8,703 nucleotides of DNA from Desulfobacterales bacterium (GTDB taxonomy: Bacteria > Desulfobacterota > Desulfobacteria > Desulfobacterales > C00003060), in NCBI GenBank assembly GCA_030668505.1, contig DAOUTV010000053.1:1-8703 (forward strand), read 5' to 3'. The position numbers and the translations under genes are program-made. Below the pieces are notes generated by a model. It saw only the letters and a list, made by a program, of their open reading frames with translations, made no database searches and was not told the DNA's origin. The first letter of the stretch is position 1, and every line of letters begins with the position of its first letter. This document shows positions 1-6,450 of the stretch, in pieces.

Positions 1-249
1 ACCGATGAACTCGCCAACATTGTCCGTGCGGACCTTGTGTCAGCCGTAGAACTCCCGGAGGAAAGCATTGCAAGGATCCGGGATGCGCTATCTGAAAAGA
101 CCGGCAAAGAGGTGCGGATGGACGTCAGTGTGGACCCGGCCTTGATCGGTGGCGCGGTGACCAAGATCGGGGATTTGGTCTTAGACGGCAGCGTGAGAAC
201 TCAGCTTATGAGCTTACAAGAATCTTTGCAAAGGAGTGAGAATATCTGA
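1..249 (+). CDS. atpH: ATP synthase F1 delta subunit, C-terminal part (5' truncated by window edge)
   Basis: The reading frame is open from the first base and ends at TGA 247-249, giving the last 82 residues of the protein. Delta sits on top of the F1 hexamer and ties it to the b-subunit peripheral stalk of the membrane ATP synthase. The visible part carries the typical delta C-terminal signature: an ALSEKTGKEV-like stretch, then a DPALIGGAVTKIGDLVLDGS segment, then a closing helix. The GTG at 37 is only an internal codon; the real start lies upstream of the window. The gene overlaps atpA by one base (TGATG), which suggests translational coupling. Assignment rests on this C-terminal motif plus position immediately before atpA, the standard bacterial order. 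Confidence 0.95.
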   Translation, partial: TDELANIVRADLVSAVELPEESIARIRDALSEKTGKEVRMDVSVDPALIGGAVTKIGDLVLDGSVRTQLMSLQESLQRSENI

Positions 250-1766
250 TGGAAATTAGAGCCGAAGAAATCAGCGACATTATCAAGGGCCAGATTCAGG
301 ACTACGACAAGAAGGTGGACGTGAGTGAAACAGGGACCATCTTGTCGGTTGGGGACGGCATTGCCAGGGTGTATGGCGTTGAGAAGGCCATGTCCATGGA
401 GCTTCTTGAGTTTCCCCATGGGATCATGGGCCTCGTTCTCAATTTGGAAGAGGACAATGTGGGCGTGGCGATCATGGGTGAGGATATCAAACTCCAGGAA
501 GGTGATCCGGTTAAGCGCACGGGTCAGATCGCCGAGGTGCCGGTTGGGGATGAGATTCTTGGTCGCGTGGTGGATTCCCTGGGAAATCCCTTGGACGGCA
601 AGGGGCCTATAAATGCCAAGGAGTTTCGCCGGGTCGAAATGCTTGCCCCTGGCGTTATTGCCCGCCAATCGGTTAACGAACCCATGTATACGGGCCTTAA
701 GGCGATCGATGCCATGACTCCTGTGGGCCGAGGGCAGCGTGAGCTCATCATTGGTGACCGCCAGGTCGGAAAGACTGCTATTGGTGTTGACGCCATTATT
801 AACCAGAAGGGTCAGGATGTTAAGTGCTTCTATGTGGCCTGTGGCCAGAAAAAGTCCACGGTTGCCCTGATTGTGGATACGTTGCAAAAGGCCGGGGCCA
901 TGGAGTACACGACGGTCATAGCGGCCTGCGCCAGTGACCCTGCTACTCTCCAGTATATCGCTCCGTATTCCGGAACCGCTATGGGGGAATATTATCGTGA
1001 TAAAGGTGAGCACGCCCTGATCGTCTATGACGACCTCTCAAAGCAGGCAGCTGCTTATCGGCAGATTTCCTTGCTTCTGAGACGTCCCCCCGGACGCGAG
1101 GCCTATCCTGGGGATATCTTCTTCAACCACTCTCGTCTACTGGAACGCTCTTCCAAGCTAAACGACGAACTTGGTGCTGGTTCACTAACGGGGCTTCCCA
1201 TTATCGAAACACAGGCAGGCGACGTTTCAGCCTATATTCCTACCAACGTTATTTCTATTACCGACGGCCAAATATATCTTGAGCCGGCCCTGTTTTTCTC
1301 GGGTGTTCGGCCGGCCATTAACGTTGGGCTTTCGGTTTCGCGAGTGGGCGGTGCTGCCCAGGTGAAGGCCATGAAACAGGTGGCTGGTTCTCTGCGTCTC
1401 GATTTGGCCCAGTTTCGTGAACTTGAGGCCTTTGCCGCGTTCGGAAGTGACCTGGATAAGGCCACCCAGCAGCAGCTGACTCGCGGGACGCGTCTGGTAG
1501 AAATCCTGAAGCAGCCCCAGTATGCGCCGCTGACATTGGAAAAGCAGGTGGCGATTCTCTATGCGGGAACAAAGGGTTATCTGGACAAGTATCCCGTAGA
1601 AGTCCTGGGTAAGTACGAGGCCGGGCTGTATCCGTTTATTGAAAGCAAGTATCCTCAGATATTCAGTGAGATAGCGGAGAAGAAGGTCATTAGTGACGAC
1701 ATGGACAAGACCATGGCAAAGGCGCTTTCTGAATACGATGAAGAATTCAAAGACACGATCAAGTAG
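249..1766 (+). CDS. atpA: ATP synthase F1 subunit alpha
   Basis: This 505-residue protein is the non-catalytic nucleotide-binding subunit of the F1 alpha3beta3 hexamer, on the cytoplasmic face of the inner membrane. The Walker A motif GDRQVGKT is at residues 169-176. The arginine-finger region SVSRVGGAAQ places Arg365, which completes the adjacent beta catalytic site. The N-terminal beta-barrel (about 25-95), the central ATPase domain (about 95-380) and the C-terminal helical domain (about 380-505) are all present at normal length. The start is ATG 249, overlapping the atpH stop by one base, with AAGGAG at 231-236 as ribosome-binding site. A 37-base gap separates it from atpG. Nothing in it looks degraded. 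Confidence 0.98.
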   Translation: MEIRAEEISDIIKGQIQDYDKKVDVSETGTILSVGDGIARVYGVEKAMSMELLEFPHGIMGLVLNLEEDNVGVAIMGEDIKLQEGDPVKRTGQIAEVPVGDEILGRVVDSLGNPLDGKGPINAKEFRRVEMLAPGVIARQSVNEPMYTGLKAIDAMTPVGRGQRELIIGDRQVGKTAIGVDAIINQKGQDVKCFYVACGQKKSTVALIVDTLQKAGAMEYTTVIAACASDPATLQYIAPYSGTAMGEYYRDKGEHALIVYDDLSKQAAAYRQISLLLRRPPGREAYPGDIFFNHSRLLERSSKLNDELGAGSLTGLPIIETQAGDVSAYIPTNVISITDGQIYLEPALFFSGVRPAINVGLSVSRVGGAAQVKAMKQVAGSLRLDLAQFRELEAFAAFGSDLDKATQQQLTRGTRLVEILKQPQYAPLTLEKQVAILYAGTKGYLDKYPVEVLGKYEAGLYPFIESKYPQIFSEIAEKKVISDDMDKTMAKALSEYDEEFKDTIK

Positions 1767-1803
1767 TCGGCAATTTGCCACACTTGCATATAGGGGTTAA
1801 TGT

Positions 1804-2697
1804 ATGGCGACACTAAAGGACATACAGCTCAAAATCGTAGGGGTAAAGAAAACGCAAAAGATCACCAAGGCAATGAATATGGTGGCCGCCTCCAAACTGA
1901 GGGGTGCCCAGGAAAAGGCGGAAGCCTTCAGGCCTTATGCCAACAAATTCGCCGAGGTTCTGGGGAGCTTGTCTGATCGTATAGATGCAGACGAGGAGCA
2001 CGCCCCGCCACTCCTCGTACCGCGGGCGGAAGTGAAAACCATCGACCTGCTCCTCATGACGTCTGACCGGGGGTTGTGCGGGGGTTTCAATACGAATTTG
2101 ATTATAAAGGCCGAGAAGTTTATGAAGGAAAAGGCTGAGCAAGGAGTTGACGTGCGGCTCATTTGTATGGGCCGGAAGGGGCGCGATTACTTTCGTCGCA
2201 AGAAATACAATATCCAAAGCGAGCACATAGGCATCGTGGGCGGAAAATTTGGCTTCAACGTTGCAGTCAACGCGGGGCAAGAACTGATAGACGCATTTCT
2301 GAATGGCGAAACCGATGAGGCCCGTGTGATTTTCAGCGAATTTGTATCCATGTCAAGACAGGTACCAACTCTAAGCCAGATCGTACCCATTGTTGGGGTT
2401 GAGAAGGCCGAGCAAGCCCAAGAGGCTGAGTACATTGCAGAGCATATCTGCGAACCCCCGGCAGAGGAGCTCATGGCTGAAATGCTTCCCAAGCAGGTCT
2501 ATGTACAGATATTCAGGGGCTTGCTGGAAACTTCTACTTCCGAGCATGCAGCGCGCATGGCAGCCATGGATAACGCAACGACCAATTGCGGCGAGATGAT
2601 CACCTCGCTCAGCCTGATCTACAACAAAGCCCGCCAGGCAGCCATTACAGCCGATCTCATGGATATCGTTGGCGGTGCCGAGGCATTGAAAGGGTAA
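1804..2697 (+). CDS. atpG: ATP synthase F1 subunit gamma
   Basis: This 297-residue protein is the central rotor shaft that turns inside the alpha3beta3 ring and couples proton or sodium flow to ATP synthesis. The N-terminal helix carries the family signature KKTQKITKAMNMVAASKL (about residues 15-32). The Rossmann-like middle contains LLMTSDRGLCGGFN (about 83-96). The C-terminal helix carries RMAAMDNATTNCGEMI and ends with the conserved ARQAAIT...DIVGGAEAL. Length is normal. Start ATG 1804 follows an AGGGG at about 1792-1796. It lies between atpA and atpD as in most bacteria, and a 71-base AT-rich gap follows it. Confidence 0.97.
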   Translation: MATLKDIQLKIVGVKKTQKITKAMNMVAASKLRGAQEKAEAFRPYANKFAEVLGSLSDRIDADEEHAPPLLVPRAEVKTIDLLLMTSDRGLCGGFNTNLIIKAEKFMKEKAEQGVDVRLICMGRKGRDYFRRKKYNIQSEHIGIVGGKFGFNVAVNAGQELIDAFLNGETDEARVIFSEFVSMSRQVPTLSQIVPIVGVEKAEQAQEAEYIAEHICEPPAEELMAEMLPKQVYVQIFRGLLETSTSEHAARMAAMDNATTNCGEMITSLSLIYNKARQAAITADLMDIVGGAEALKG

Positions 2698-2701
2698 ATG
2701 C

Positions 2702-2735
2702 ATATATAGTTTTATAATGGATATATAGGTTTATA
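2702..2735 (+). repeat. AT-rich direct repeat in the atpG-atpD gap
   Basis: Two near-identical 15-base units, ATATATAGTTTTATA (2702-2716) and ATATATAGGTTTATA (2721-2735), differ at one base and repeat with a 19-base period. They occupy much of the 71-base spacer ahead of atpD and contrast with the higher-GC coding sequence around them. The repeat lies about 17 bases upstream of the atpD ribosome-binding site, so it could act as an unstructured A/U-rich translation enhancer or an RNA-cleavage site. That role is inference. Confidence 0.5.
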
Positions 2736-2752
2736 GATGTTTAATACGTATT

Positions 2753-2759
2753 GGGGAGG
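2753..2759 (+). promoter_or_regulatory. Shine-Dalgarno site that fixes the atpD start
   Basis: GGGGAGG lies 9 bases before ATG 2769. The in-frame TTG at 2751 overlaps this site and has no ribosome-binding sequence of its own, so ATG 2769 is preferred. The resulting N-terminus, MAEKVVNMGIITQVIGNVVD, also fits the family. Confidence 0.8.
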
Positions 2760-2768
2760 TCAATAAGG

Positions 2769-4196
2769 ATGGCAGAAAAAGTTGTGAATATGGGAATAAT
2801 TACCCAGGTAATCGGCAACGTGGTCGATGTGGAGTTTCCCGAAGGGCAGCTTCCCTTGATCTACACGGCCTTGCTTATCTCCAACACGGGGATCAGTGAT
2901 GAAGAAGATAACTTGGTTGTAGAAGTGGCCCAGCACCTGGGAGACCGTGTGGTGCGTACCATCGGCATGGACAGCACGGACGGCCTTGTCCGAGGAATGC
3001 CTGTGAAGAATACGGGCGAACAGATCATGATGCCTGTGGGCGAAGCAGGCTTAGGACGGGTACTTAACGTTGTTGGAAGGCCCGTGGACGGGCTGGGACC
3101 GGTCAGTTCGGACAAAATGGCCCCGATTCATCGTGCAGCGCCCCTTTTTACCGAGCAGGATACTACGGTCAACGTGCTTGAAAGTGGTGTAAAGGTATTG
3201 GACCTGCTCGTTCCCTTCCCCAGAGGTGGAAAAATGGGCATGTTTGGTGGTGCCGGCGTGGGCAAGACCGTCATCATGATGGAGATGGTCCACAACATTG
3301 CCATGCAGCACGGTGGTATTTCTGTGTTTGCCGGCGTGGGTGAGCGTACCCGTGAGGGAAACGATCTCTATCATGAAATGAAGGATTCCGGCGTTCTCCC
3401 CAGAGCTGCTCTTATCTATGGACAGATGACTGAGCCTCCCGGGGCCCGTGCACGGGTGGCCTTGTCTGCACTTACCGCTGCAGAGTATTTTAGGGATGAG
3501 GAAGGTAAAGACGTTCTGATTTTTATCGACAACATTTTTCGCTTTACTCAGGCCGGTGCCGAGGTTTCAGCCCTCTTGGGACGTATGCCCTCCGCTGTTG
3601 GATACCAGCCTACGCTCGCGGTCGACCTTGGTGAACTTCAGGAGCGGATTACATCTACAACAAAGGGTTCGATCACCGCGGTGCAGTGCGTATATGTTCC
3701 TGCTGACGACTTGACTGACCCTGCTCCGGCTACCACGTTTGCCCACCTTGACGGTACCGTGGTTCTCTCCAGACAGATCGTTGAGCTTGGGATTTATCCT
3801 GCCGTGGACCCGCTCGATTCTACCTCCCGTATTCTGGATCCGACTGTGCTTGGGGAAGAGCACTATGCAACTTCCCGGACAGTGCAGGTAATTCTACAGA
3901 AATACAAAGACCTTCAAGATATTATTGCAATTCTCGGAATGGACGAGCTTTCGGAAGAAGACAAACTCACGGTCGGCAGGGCTCGCAGGATTCAACGATT
4001 CCTCTCTCAGCCTTTCCATGTGGCCGAGTCTTTTACGGGCAAGCCAGGCAAATATTGCAAGGTCGAGGATACAGTCCGTGGCTTCAAGGAAATCTGTGAA
4101 GGTAAACATGATGAGGTTCCTGAGCAGGCTTTCTATCTGGTCGGCGGCATTGAAGAGGTTCTGGCGAAGGCAGAAGAAATGGCGGCTATTGAATAG
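2769..4196 (+). CDS. atpD: ATP synthase F1 subunit beta (catalytic)
   Basis: This 475-residue protein is the catalytic subunit of F1, making ATP from ADP and phosphate at the alpha-beta interfaces. The Walker A motif GGAGVGKT is at residues 160-167. The catalytic glutamate is Glu192 in GVGERTREGND. The Walker B strand and adjacent DNIFRFTQAG segment, the ALLGRMPSAVGYQPTL segment, and the DELSEED lever motif (392-398) that pushes on gamma are all intact. The phosphate-side loop reads YGQMTEPPG (Thr221), where E. coli has MNEPPG; the substitution looks conservative. The start is ATG 2769, chosen over TTG 2751 because of ribosome-binding-site spacing. The epsilon gene follows 22 bases downstream. 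Confidence 0.98.
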   Translation: MAEKVVNMGIITQVIGNVVDVEFPEGQLPLIYTALLISNTGISDEEDNLVVEVAQHLGDRVVRTIGMDSTDGLVRGMPVKNTGEQIMMPVGEAGLGRVLNVVGRPVDGLGPVSSDKMAPIHRAAPLFTEQDTTVNVLESGVKVLDLLVPFPRGGKMGMFGGAGVGKTVIMMEMVHNIAMQHGGISVFAGVGERTREGNDLYHEMKDSGVLPRAALIYGQMTEPPGARARVALSALTAAEYFRDEEGKDVLIFIDNIFRFTQAGAEVSALLGRMPSAVGYQPTLAVDLGELQERITSTTKGSITAVQCVYVPADDLTDPAPATTFAHLDGTVVLSRQIVELGIYPAVDPLDSTSRILDPTVLGEEHYATSRTVQVILQKYKDLQDIIAILGMDELSEEDKLTVGRARRIQRFLSQPFHVAESFTGKPGKYCKVEDTVRGFKEICEGKHDEVPEQAFYLVGGIEEVLAKAEEMAAIE

Positions 4197-4218
4197 CATT
4201 TAAGGGGTAGGTGGCATT

Positions 4219-4638
4219 ATGGCAGGCAATATCATGTTAGAAGTTGTGACCCCTGACAAGGCGATTGTAAGCGAAGAGGTCCAGATAGTAGTCGCGCCGG
4301 GGGAATACGGGGAGTTTGGCGTGCTGATCGGTCACACCTCTTTCTTGACGACCCTGAAAACAGGGATGCTCAGGTACAAGGACAAGGGCGGCAGCGAACG
4401 GGCCGTGTTTGTGAGCGGTGGTTTTGCAGAGGTTTTGCCTAACAAGGTTACGGTCTTAGCCGAGTCTGCCGACCGACGCAGAGATATAGACGTTGAGAGG
4501 GCCAGGGCTGCGATGAAGCGAGCCGAACAGCGCCTATCTGAAGCCCGGGCAAAAGAAGATATTGATTCAAGGCGTGCCGAGGCTGCTTTGCAGCGGGCAA
4601 TCGCCAGAATGAAGATCTCTGAGAGAAGAACAGCTTAA
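4219..4638 (+). CDS. atpC: ATP synthase F1 subunit epsilon
   Basis: This 139-residue protein is the rotor subunit bound to gamma and the c-ring, and its C-terminal helices can inhibit ATP hydrolysis. The N-terminal beta-sandwich shows LEVVTPDKAIVSEEVQIVVAPGEYGEFGVLIGHT-type sequence (about residues 7-40) and FVSGGFAEVLPNKVTVLAE (about 70-90). The last 45 residues form the Ala/Glu/Arg-rich two-helix tail. Length is typical. Start ATG 4219 follows purine-rich AAGGGG (4202-4207) and AGGTGG (4209-4214). This is the last gene of the atp operon and is followed by a terminator. Confidence 0.96.
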   Translation: MAGNIMLEVVTPDKAIVSEEVQIVVAPGEYGEFGVLIGHTSFLTTLKTGMLRYKDKGGSERAVFVSGGFAEVLPNKVTVLAESADRRRDIDVERARAAMKRAEQRLSEARAKEDIDSRRAEAALQRAIARMKISERRTA

Positions 4639-4668
4639 TCAGGTTTTTTAGTTATACAAGGGTTATTA

Positions 4669-4701
4669 AGGGGGCAAGTCAATTGACTTGCCCCCTCTTT
4701 A
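4669..4701 (+). terminator. Rho-independent terminator of the atp operon
   Basis: An 11-bp perfect stem pairs GGGGGCAAGTC (4670-4680) with GACTTGCCCCC (4685-4695) around an AATT loop. A4669-T4696 adds a further pair. TCTTTATT follows as a short, imperfect U-tract. It lies 30 bases after the atpC stop and just before the next start codon. The stem is very stable, while the U-tract is weaker than ideal, so some read-through is plausible. Confidence 0.85.
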
Positions 4702-4718
4702 TTGGTAAGAATTGAGTT

Positions 4719-5504
4719 ATGCAAGATGTAGCTGTTATCATATTGGCCGCTGGTAAGGGCACTCGCATGAAGTCGAACCGAGCCAAGGTGCTTCATGAGA
4801 TAGTCGGGGTGCCCATGATCCGATATGTGGTCGAGACTGCCCTGGCCGTCGTCGATGAGGTTGTGGTGGTTATAGGTCATGAGGCCGAGGCTGTAAGGAA
4901 AGCGCTCACGCCTTACCAGGGTCTTCGGTTTGCAGTTCAGAAGGAGCAGCTTGGTACTGGACATGCCGTAGTGTGTGCAATACCGGAGGTCTCAAATGGC
5001 ATTCAGGATGTCGTTGTCCTTTGTGGAGACACCCCACTTATAAAGCCAACCACGGTGCGTAGTTTGATTGATCAACACCGAGCGCGTGCGAGCCGTTTGA
5101 CCCTCATAGCAACAACGCTTACAGAGCCATTTGGATATGGGAGGATCGTTTCCGACGGACACGGGAACTCAATTCGCATTGTGGAAGAATCAGATGCAAG
5201 CGAATCAGAGAAGAAAATCCTGACTGTTAACAGCGGAACCTATTGTATCAACATGGCTTTTTTAAAGAAGGCGTTGGCAAGCTTAAAGAACGATAACGCT
5301 CAAGGTGAGTTCTACTTAACCGATGTCGTAGAAGGGGCGTATCTAGACGGCAAGCCGGCTGTTGTTTTAGAGATCAATGATACGATTCAGATTCTTGGCG
5401 TGAATACCAGGGAGGAGATGGCCAAAGCTGAAAAGTTTTTGCAGCAGGCCATAAACGGAGGCGACCAAAATCCTCTTGACTTTTCTATCAGGGCTTGTTT
5501 ATAG
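4719..5504 (+). CDS. glmU: Single-domain GlmU-type nucleotidyltransferase (UDP-GlcNAc pyrophosphorylase domain only)
   Basis: This 261-residue protein resembles the N-terminal half of GlmU, which joins GlcNAc-1-phosphate and UTP to make UDP-GlcNAc for peptidoglycan and lipopolysaccharide. Visible motifs are LAAGKGTRMKS at about residues 9-19 (nucleotide-binding loop), AKVLHEIVG with Lys23, QLGTGHAV, LCGDTPLI with Asp104 (probable metal ligand), GYGRIV, VNSGTYCI, GEFYLTDVV, and GVNTREE with Asn229 (probable metal ligand). Bifunctional GlmU is about 450 residues, with a left-handed beta-helix acetyltransferase domain. Here the protein stops just after the linker helix, and no hexapeptide repeats follow in any frame before zapB. 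Acetylation of GlcN-1-P must therefore come from another gene, or this is a paralogue. The ribosome-binding site before ATG 4719 is poor. Its last codons overlap a promoter. Confidence 0.85.
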   Translation: MQDVAVIILAAGKGTRMKSNRAKVLHEIVGVPMIRYVVETALAVVDEVVVVIGHEAEAVRKALTPYQGLRFAVQKEQLGTGHAVVCAIPEVSNGIQDVVVLCGDTPLIKPTTVRSLIDQHRARASRLTLIATTLTEPFGYGRIVSDGHGNSIRIVEESDASESEKKILTVNSGTYCINMAFLKKALASLKNDNAQGEFYLTDVVEGAYLDGKPAVVLEINDTIQILGVNTREEMAKAEKFLQQAINGGDQNPLDFSIRACL

Positions 5505-5505
5505 T
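5476..5505 (+). promoter_or_regulatory. Probable sigma70 promoter for the zapB-zapA-6S cluster
   Basis: TTGACT (5476-5481) matches the -35 consensus at 5 of 6 bases. It is followed after 18 bases by TATAGT (5500-5505), also 5 of 6, or after 17 bases by TTATAG (5499-5504). Transcription would begin near 5512, leaving a leader of about 43 bases before the GTG at 5555. The promoter overlaps the last codons of the glmU-like gene. It is called from sequence only. Confidence 0.7.
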
Positions 5506-5543
5506 AACCTTAAAATTTTGAAAAAATCATGCCAAAGGGTTCT

Positions 5544-5550
5544 AAGGAGG
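5544..5550 (+). promoter_or_regulatory. Strong Shine-Dalgarno site supporting the GTG start of the zapB-like gene
   Basis: AAGGAGG, a near-perfect anti-16S match, ends 4 bases before GTG 5555. The spacing is slightly short, but no other start codon in this frame is nearby. The ATG at 5529 is in another frame and hits a stop at once. Confidence 0.75.
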
Positions 5551-5554
5551 GTTA

Positions 5555-5797
5555 GTGGAGGAGGACAATTTTCCAGGACAATTTAAGAAGCTTGAAGATA
5601 GGATAGATGAGTTGATTCAGACATGTCGTGATTTCCAGCAAACAGAATCTGAATTAAAAGCCAAGATTCACGACCTTGAAGGAGTTCTTAAGGTAAAGGC
5701 AGACGCTGAACAAGAGTATACAGAAGAAAAATCGATGGTTAGGTCGAAAATAGATGATCTGCTTGGCAGACTGGATCAGGTTGTTGGTTCCAAGTAA
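5555..5797 (+). CDS. zapB: Small coiled-coil cell-division protein, ZapB / TIGR02449-like
   Basis: This 80-residue, highly charged protein has almost uninterrupted heptad-like helix: FKKLEDRIDELIQTC (about residues 9-23), ESELKAKIHDLEGVLKVK, and a C-terminal SMVRSKIDDLLGRLDQV. This matches the pattern of small ZapB/TIGR02449-type coiled-coil proteins encoded just upstream of zapA in many proteobacteria. ZapB proteins stabilise the cytokinetic Z ring, usually through ZapA. The start is GTG 5555. It begins a likely transcript from the promoter at about 5476-5505 and precedes zapA by 65 bases. Coiled coils are low in information, so the assignment leans on length, the C-terminal motif and context. 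A generic DUF-type coiled-coil protein remains possible. Confidence 0.7.
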   Translation: MEEDNFPGQFKKLEDRIDELIQTCRDFQQTESELKAKIHDLEGVLKVKADAEQEYTEEKSMVRSKIDDLLGRLDQVVGSK

Positions 5798-5862
5798 CAG
5801 TCATCCATAAATAGATTTATAGGGCAACGCCTCTGGAGACTGGAAACCAAATTTGGAAATCA

Positions 5863-6141
5863 GTGGACCAATTAATCACCATAGAATTATTCGGGCAAGC
5901 CTATACATTCAGAACAAGTGGTCAAGTTTCGCGGGCCACAGAGATAACAAATTATGTGGCCGGAGAGGTAGAAAAGGTGCGGGCGGCTGGCGAGGCCCCC
6001 AGTAAATTGGACATGGTGATCCTTGCAGCTCTGAATATTGCCAATGACTATTTTGAAGTGAGGAGTAGCCGCCAAGACCTTGTAAGAGATATGGATCAAC
6101 GCTGTAAGATTCTGATTGAACATATTGACACCAACACATAG
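5863..6141 (+). CDS. zapA: Cell division protein ZapA
   Basis: This 92-residue protein has the ZapA layout: an N-terminal globular head starting with a LITIELFGQAYTFRT-type strand pair, a helix (SRATEITNYVAGEVEKVRAA), the conserved KLDMVILAALNIANDYFEV segment (about residues 48-66), and a C-terminal coiled coil. ZapA binds FtsZ, cross-links protofilaments at mid-cell and recruits ZapB. GTG 5863 is the best available start, but the ribosome-binding site is weak (GGAA at about 5855-5858). A better GGAG at 5834-5837 is too far away, so the N-terminus is slightly uncertain. The stop at 6139-6141 lies about 10 bases ahead of the 6S RNA, matching the well-known zapA-6S neighbourhood of gammaproteobacteria. 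Confidence 0.88.
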   Translation: MDQLITIELFGQAYTFRTSGQVSRATEITNYVAGEVEKVRAAGEAPSKLDMVILAALNIANDYFEVRSSRQDLVRDMDQRCKILIEHIDTNT

Positions 6142-6149
6142 GGCAATAC

Positions 6150-6340
6150 GGGCGAGACCCCTGCCGTGCTCGTGATCGGCAGAAGTTTTTTGAGCCAACA
6201 CGTAATTATATGGGAACCTTCTCTTGCTTTGGTGTGCATGTTCTGTGGCTCACAGAAAAGCCTAAAGGAGCAATAAGGTGCCCACCTGTACTACACAGGT
6301 TCAAAAGAATCTACTGACACGGCATTGTGGTGGGGGTACC
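6150..6340 (+). ncRNA. ssrS: 6S RNA (SsrS)
   Basis: 6S RNA mimics an open promoter and sequesters the housekeeping RNA polymerase in stationary phase. The closing stem pairs ACCCC (6157-6161) and TGCCGTG (6162-6168) with CACGGCA (6318-6324) and GGGGT (6333-6337), leaving a 3' bulge. A TTTTTTGAGCCAACAC tract on the 5' side resembles the GAGCC segment of E. coli 6S. The apical arm pairs TTGCT/AGCAA (6224-6228/6269-6273) and ends in a 7-bp hairpin TTCTGTG/CACAGAA, followed by AAGCCTAAA, much like E. coli AAGCCTTAA. A 3' bubble hairpin ACCTGT/ACAGGT (6284-6300) leads into TTCAA as in E. coli. Location right after zapA agrees. Ends are approximate. TTGACA at 6125-6130 has no good -10 partner, so it may be processed from a zapBA transcript. 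Confidence 0.88.
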
Positions 6341-6341
6341 C

Positions 6342-6364
6342 TTCATAATATAAAGCGTTATGAA
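6342..6364 (+). other. Small hairpin just 3' of 6S RNA
   Basis: TTCATAA (6342-6348) pairs perfectly with TTATGAA (6358-6364) across a 9-base loop. No U-tract follows, so it is not a terminator. It could mark the 3' trailer of a 6S precursor or a processing site. This is inference from pairing only. Confidence 0.35.
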
Positions 6365-6397
6365 AGCTGGACATTTGTGCTGAGATAAAAGAATTCT

Positions 6398-6430
6398 GCG
6401 CCCTTCGCGATCAAGGGCGCCTTTAAATTT
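6398..6430 (+). terminator. Rho-independent terminator after 6S RNA
   Basis: An 8-bp perfect GC-rich stem pairs GCGCCCTT (6398-6405) with AAGGGCGC (6413-6420) around a 7-base loop, then runs into CTTTAAATTT. An A/T-rich stretch also precedes the stem, so weak action on the opposite strand is possible. It sits about 60 bases beyond the 6S closing stem and would end a zapB-zapA-6S transcript or a 3'-extended 6S precursor. Confidence 0.75.
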
Positions 6431-6450
6431 GTGTGTATCAAGCGTAATCA

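Noticed and set aside
201..1013. Long open frame on the minus strand across atpH/atpA (270 codons)
   Set aside because: It is a shadow of the strongly conserved atpA frame; its translation shows no recognisable domain and no credible ribosome-binding site.
2713..2718. Perfect TATAAT that could be an internal promoter before atpD
   Set aside because: The nearest -35-like TTGAAA (2686-2691) is 21 bases away, too far, and the hexamer is part of the AT-rich repeat.
5400..5554. Frameshift as the cause of the short GlmU
   Set aside because: No hexapeptide-repeat sequence exists in any frame between the stop and the zapB-like gene, so nothing is left to restore.
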